A stretch of 64,000 bases of DNA from Clonostachys chloroleuca (taxonomy: Eukaryota; Ascomycota; Sordariomycetes; Hypocreales; Bionectriaceae): the NCBI GenBank assembly GCA_037952775.1, contig JBANAY010000003.1, positions 12,524,001 to 12,588,000 of the forward strand, given 5' to 3'. Below are positions 59,749-64,000 of this stretch, one piece after another. The stretch's first letter is position 1, and each line of letters begins with the position of its first letter. A model generated the notes under the pieces. That model was given only the letters and a program-made list of their open reading frames with translations. It was not told where the DNA came from and made no database searches. The position numbers were made by a program, and so were the translations under genes.

Positions 59749-61703
59749 ATGAGGGACAACAGAGATCCCGCCCTGCACGTCATCGTTTTGGTGAGTTCCT
59801 TATTCTCTTAACTATTTCAACCACCCGGTACACATTTTTGGTCTCTTGTTTTGGCGATTTGATCCTCGCTGTCTTCCGCTGTCTTTTCCTTGGCCACTCT
59901 CGATCCAATCACCCGATTTGCTTCTATTGGGGAATCCTTGCAAGTTGTCCTTAGCTTTGGTCGTATATCAGATCGAGTGTTCCCCTCGACCAATGGGGTT
60001 CTTTCTTTTGCTTGTGGACCACGCTCTCTCTCATTGTCAAGTAGTCTGGTCGGATGAGCAGACAAACAAACCGAATATGCTCCATGGTCTGATATATACA
60101 AACTCTGATCCAGTGCAGCACGGTGGCAAATGCACATGCCTCTCTGTCCATCTATGCTTACGATCCCCATCTGCAACTCTTATTCATTGAGCTTCACGCA
60201 ACTAACATGCCTCTCTAGGGCTCTGGAGGTGGGCCCCAGGAGTCAAACACAACTGCCCTGCTCGTCCGATCTGTCGCCCAGGAATGGCGCAAGGGCTCCA
60301 TCGTTGCCGTCGATGCCGGCGTGCACCTCTCCGCCATCACTCGCCTCGTCAAGGAGTCTCTGCCCTCGCCCGTTCCTTCGCTGCCGTACACCTTGACGTC
60401 CGGCCCATTCGCAGGCCTCAGCTTGCCGTTCCATAACGCGGACACAAATGCCCAGCACATTTCCAGTTCTCTCGTCGACGCCTATCTAATAACCCACCCC
60501 CATCTTGACCACATCTCGGCATTTGTCATTAACACGGCAGGCCCGCCTGGAGCACGGCCAAAGAAACTGGCCGGGTTGCCAAACACCATTCATGCATTCA
60601 AGACGCATATTTTCAACAACGTCATCTGGCCAAATCTCAGTGACGAAAATAATGGCGCTGGGCTCGTGACTTATCTCAGGCTTGTGGAAGGTGGGAGTCC
60701 GGCTTTGGGGGATGGTGAGGGAAAGGGATACTCGGAAATTTGTGATGGCTTGCTGGTCAAGATTTGGGGTGTGAGCCACGGCCACTGCATTGAGAAGCAT
60801 AGCCATCGGGGTTCGCAATCGAGTGCATCCGGGGGATTCATCAACCACGACCTGCTGTCTCAGACTCCTCGGAGGGATCCGTACAGCCACACGACCTCGC
60901 AAACCACGCCCCGGCGCCAGAGTCTTCTCAGCCAGGCAACTTTCGGTGTGGGGTCCGGCTCACCGGGCGCCGAGCAGGAAAAGGTTTGTGTCTACGACTC
61001 GAGCGCATATTTTATCCAAGACCAGGATCATAGGAGAGAGGTTCTCATCTTCGGAGACGTCGAGCCCGATAGCCTGTCGCTGAGCCCCCGCAACTTGCAA
61101 ATCTGGCAGGACGCCGCCCCCAAGATTGTTGCCGGAAATCTCGCCGCCATATTCATCGAGTGCAGTTACGACGACAGTCGCTCAAATGACAGGCTCTTCG
61201 GCCATCTCAAGCCCGAATTCATTATCGAGGAACTTCTCGCTTTGGCTGCAGAGGTTGATTCTGCCCGCAAGTATCAACATGCCGCCGAGTCGAAGAAGAG
61301 GAAGCGGATGAGCGATCCCGGAATCAGGCATCGAGGTCCTAAGCAGCATCTGACGGCCGTGACTCCAGCTTCGGAAGATCCTCTTTCTCCAAGGGCCGTC
61401 GAGGGTCTCGCCGAGTTCCCCGGAAGTCTGAATACAGGACTAGACACACCGCATATTGCCACACCAACAACGGAGCTGTCTCTTCATGAGATTGATCTGG
61501 TCGTAGCCCCCAGCCCGTCCAGGCCTGAGCCAAGAAAACAGCTTGAGGGCCTCAAGGTGGTAATCATGCACATCAAGGACCGACTAACAGATGGCCCTGA
61601 TGTCGGTGAGACCATATTGAATGAGTTGCAGGAGTATGAGAGGGAGGTACAGTTGGGCTGCGAGTTCATTATCGCCCATTCTGGGCAGAGCTTTTACTTC
61701 TGA
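59749..61703 (+). CDS. pde1: Class II (low-affinity) 3',5'-cyclic-nucleotide phosphodiesterase
   Basis: Exon 1 is 59749-59790 (14 codons, MRDNRDPALHVIVL). After a 428-bp intron (GTGAGT donor, CTAAC branch, CTCTAG acceptor), exon 2 runs 60219-61703; the product is 508 aa. The split falls inside the conserved VIVLGSGGGPQE start of the family, which fixes the join. The class II metallo-beta-lactamase-fold signature HPHLDH is at about 107-112, with later metal ligands in WGVSHGH and IFGDVEPDS. The insert region 220-280 and the Ser/Pro stretch at 390-450 are lineage-specific. It hydrolyses cAMP and damps PKA signalling, which in fungi governs morphogenesis and stress responses. Convergent with the flavin-reductase-fold gene, 312 bp apart. 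No frame problem. Confidence 0.94.
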
Positions 61704-62015
61704 TACCATTTGGATTCAATGTTTTATGATACGTTTGGTTTCACTGTCTACGGAGTTACGGAGTTGGTATCGCCTTCCGGCGAACTCGCCCCTTTTTTTC
61801 TTTGATTGCTAAATGGGTCAGCGCTGGCGGTTTTAGTATGAAGGTTATGTCTAGGTCATTTATCTGTCTATATATCCGCACATATATATCTATGCTCTGA
61901 AATACAATGTACAATAGGCCTGGTCCATCGCTTTGTGTATGCCTCGAGATAATGATAAAGCACAGCCACTATTGCAAGCAGCATGCCGACGCATCTAGAA
62001 CCCGAGCAAAAGTTT
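61704..62015. other. Convergent 3' intergenic region
   Basis: AT-rich spacer holding the 3' UTRs of two convergent genes; TATATATCC-type words are present at 61870-61890. No gene. Confidence 0.5.
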
Positions 62016-63115
62016 CTATACCTTGGTATTATTGATGATCTTCTCAGCACCCTCTCGACCACCGACATCCTTTTCAAAGCCTGGCCTGAGAAGCTCAATT
62101 CCCTGCGTAGTTCTCCCATAAGTGATGCCACCCAGGCGACTCATCGGTTTCAGAACCTGCACCTTGCTGTTAGCATCACAAACTCCAAGCAAAACTATAA
62201 AGGGGTCGGGGCTAGGGATATGCAAGTTACCGAAATGTCAATCAGATTCTGGTCCTCGTTCAGCGCATCCTCCCGGACCCAGAACCGCGTAACCTCAAGG
62301 ATGGCAATGGTGCCGCCCTTGCGGCCCTCGACCACCCGGCTATCATACTCCTTCACGTAGTCGAGCTTGGCCTCGATGCTGAACACGGCCTCCTTGACCC
62401 GCGCGCACTTGACCGTCTCGCAGTCCTCCGCGGGGGTCAGCCCGGACAGCGCCCACTCGGACACGCCGTGCGGGGCGTCGACGCTCGCGGCGTTGGCCGC
62501 CTCGACGAAGTGCTCCGAGATGATGTTGACGACGCACTCCCCCGTCTCGCGCAGGTTGCGCAGGCTGTCCTTGGCGTCCCTGTCCGGCCCCGGGCGGGCG
62601 AAGCCGACGGCGAGGAGGGGCGGGTCCTCGCTCACGACGTTGAAGAAGCTGAAGGGGGCGAGGTTGGCGCTGCCATCTGCGCTGCGGGTGCTGAGGAAGG
62701 CGATTGGGCGCGGGGTCACGCCCGAGATGAGGAGCTTGTAGTTGGAGCCCCAGGGCCTACCTGGCGTGTAGGGGTCGATGGCGATGTGCTTCTTGGATTT
62801 GGCGTCCGAGTCGTGGAGCCGGTTGGCGCCGTCGCCAAACTTCCAGTCCGGGCTTGCGGTCTTGGTGTAGCGGAAGGAGGCGGAGGTGTCCCATTCCTCG
62901 CGGGAGGCCTCGACTTTCTTGAAGTCTGGGTGGGGGTTGCGGCCGACCTTGTCTGCCATGATGGAGCGTCTGTGACCGGGGGTGGTGTTTGCGATAGCTG
63001 GGATAGGGCTGTATCGCGGGGCAAGCAGATGAGGGGCAACGCGAGGGATTGTGGAGGTTCTCACCCTTGGGAGAGTATGTGAGGTGAAACTGGAGAGGGG
63101 AAAACGGATGGCCAT
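62016..63115 (-). CDS. Flavin-reductase-like (FMN-binding split-barrel) protein
   Basis: Exons 63115-62231 and 62162-62016 with a 68-bp intron (GTAACT donor, GCTAAC branch, AGCAAG acceptor); the product is 343 aa. The core (about 120-280) reads KLLISGVTPRPIAFLSTRSA, LAPFSFFNVVSEDPPLL and ETGECVVNIISEHFVEAAN, the standard flavin reductase-like domain that binds FMN in a split barrel. The C-terminal exon contains MSRLGGITYGRTTQG, a conserved end of this family. The first 52 residues are Arg/Ser/Pro-rich and free of acidic residues, like a mitochondrial presequence. A second ATG at 62957-62959 (MADKVGRNPHPDFKKVEASR) marks the start of the conserved protein, so two forms are possible. Whether it is an oxidoreductase or a storage flavoprotein is not clear. 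Confidence 0.9.
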
Positions 63116-63647
63116 GAGATCTACGGGAGTATGAACAGTCCCCTAAGTAGATAGGTCAGCCAGTTGCATGGTCTTGGTTGCGTGCTTAGAAATACATGAC
63201 AGTTCCCACATGGTTGATAACAGGAAACGATTCACTTAGATCCAACTGCTGAGGCACTGTAGACTAACCTACCAGTGGCGCTGGTGGCACGACATCACAT
63301 TATTCAACGCCGAAAAACTACTCGAGTTCCTGGGTTTTCTCCTACACGAAAACACAGAGATTTCTTTGCGAAATGGGGAAGGCGACATGATAGAGCAAGA
63401 AAGGAGGGAGTTGATGTTATTTCGGTTTGAAGGGTATAGGTTAGGACGAGGTGGGGTTTCTTGATTACATAACGATGTAACCCCCACCTGCGGGGATGCT
63501 TATCGAGCCTTTACCTCGTCGATAAGCGAACAGAACCAAAAAAAGCGCCAAGGCTGATTCGAATAATGCGCCGCGCCGGTGAACAGTCACTCCGGCCACC
63601 AACCAGCACTAGGCATACTCCAAGTCGGCGTCGTTAAATACTGGTCA
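63116..63647. promoter_or_regulatory. Divergent promoter of flavoprotein and tRNase Z genes
   Basis: A 532-bp interval between divergent starts. It contains GAGGTGGGGTTTC and GTAACCCCCACCTGCGGGG (about 63446-63497), CCCCAC-type words that could be stress-response-like elements; this is inference only. No gene. Confidence 0.45.
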
Positions 63648-64000
63648 ATGGAAGCATGGGGACGATGGAGATGCCTTTCAATCACTACTCTCTCTTTCCT
63701 CAAGCCAACTAAAAGCTTCGCCACACAGCGTTCAATCCAATCGGCTTCAGAAATCAGACGGAAAGGGCGCGAGCTCAAACGTCGCAGAAAGACGGGCGTC
63801 CAGGCAACGAGCCCCGACCAGCAACCCCAACACAAGCGCAGCACGAAGCCTCCAGGCGAGGTGAACGTGATGGCTTCCAGCGTCGAGATAGCGACCACGC
63901 CGTCGGCTGACACCCCGCACACATGCCTGTTCCTACGCAATGACAGGACCCAGTATATCTTCGGCCGCGTTGGCGAGGGCACCCAGCGTGCATTCACAAG
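63648..64000 (+). CDS. trz1: tRNase Z (long form), 5' part only
   Basis: The frame is open from the ATG at 63648 to the window edge (about 117 codons). The diagnostic block is IATTPSADTPHTCLFLRNDR followed by YIFGRVGEGTQRAFT, the N-terminal signature of long tRNase Z/ELAC2 proteins, which remove tRNA 3' trailers in nucleus and mitochondria. Before it lies a basic, Ser/Thr-rich extension that could target mitochondria. Another in-frame ATG at 63870, right before ASSVEIATTP, is the likely start of a nuclear or cytosolic form. The catalytic half with the HxHxDH motif lies beyond the window. Confidence 0.85.
   Translation, partial: MEAWGRWRCLSITTLSFLKPTKSFATQRSIQSASEIRRKGRELKRRRKTGVQATSPDQQPQHKRSTKPPGEVNVMASSVEIATTPSADTPHTCLFLRNDRTQYIFGRVGEGTQRAFT

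Noticed and set aside
1..64000. CRISPR array, rRNA or plasmid/phage-type features
   Set aside because: None found; gene structure and introns are eukaryotic throughout.

Overview
The window is nuclear DNA of a filamentous ascomycete, most likely a Sordariomycete. The evidence is: 49-80 bp introns with GTA/GTR donors and CTAAC-like branch sites; an EB1, a Vam7, a Drs1 helicase, an App1 phosphatase, a Cps1/DIP2-type adenylate-forming protein, a class II cAMP phosphodiesterase and a long-form tRNase Z; and long gene-poor spacers. No rRNA, tRNA or CRISPR array was found.

Layout. 1-6.3 kb has no recognisable gene. 6.3-8.5 kb (-) is an F-box/WD40 SCF receptor. 10.8 kb (+) is a DUF7704-type membrane protein and 12.3 kb (+) a zinc alcohol dehydrogenase. 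14.1 kb (+) is a broken APH-fold phosphotransferase, and 16.5 kb (+) a GC-rich WD40-like propeller. 18.1-21.0 kb (-) is a proline-rich membrane and coiled-coil protein. A foldback, MITE-like element lies at 22.4 kb. VAM7 (24.4 kb, -) and EB1 (26.5 kb, -) follow. 28.4-36.0 kb is an AT-richer degenerate island: two broken genes, an inverted relic copy of one of them, and one unrecognised gene (32.9 kb, +) that is still essentially open. Core genes resume with a lectin-like membrane protein (36.3 kb, -), APP1 (38.8 kb, -), DRS1 (42.2 kb, -), an orphan ORF (45.5 kb, +), CPS1 (47.1-52.7 kb, -), a conserved unknown gene with a tandem repeat (54.7 kb, +), PDE1 (59.7 kb, +), a flavin-reductase-fold protein (62.0 kb, -), and the 5' end of tRNase Z running off the right edge (63.6 kb, +). 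These are ordinary housekeeping and signalling genes; nothing suggests an operon-like or biosynthetic cluster.

One pattern cuts across the window. At about ten places a clearly coding frame jumps by exactly one base, nearly always at a G/C homopolymer, and one more G or C restores the frame. I read this as systematic homopolymer contraction in the assembly, not biology. Separate from it are six in-frame stops, each one C-to-T change from a sense codon. They sit mainly in the island and the APH gene, and look like RIP-type decay. In one case the intact CAG is visible in a second copy of the same sequence.

The best candidates for something undescribed are the open 675-codon gene in the decayed island, the unrecognised family present there as two opposed broken copies, and the conserved unknown gene at 54.7 kb with its 174-bp internal repeat and a coding-looking extension beyond its TGA.
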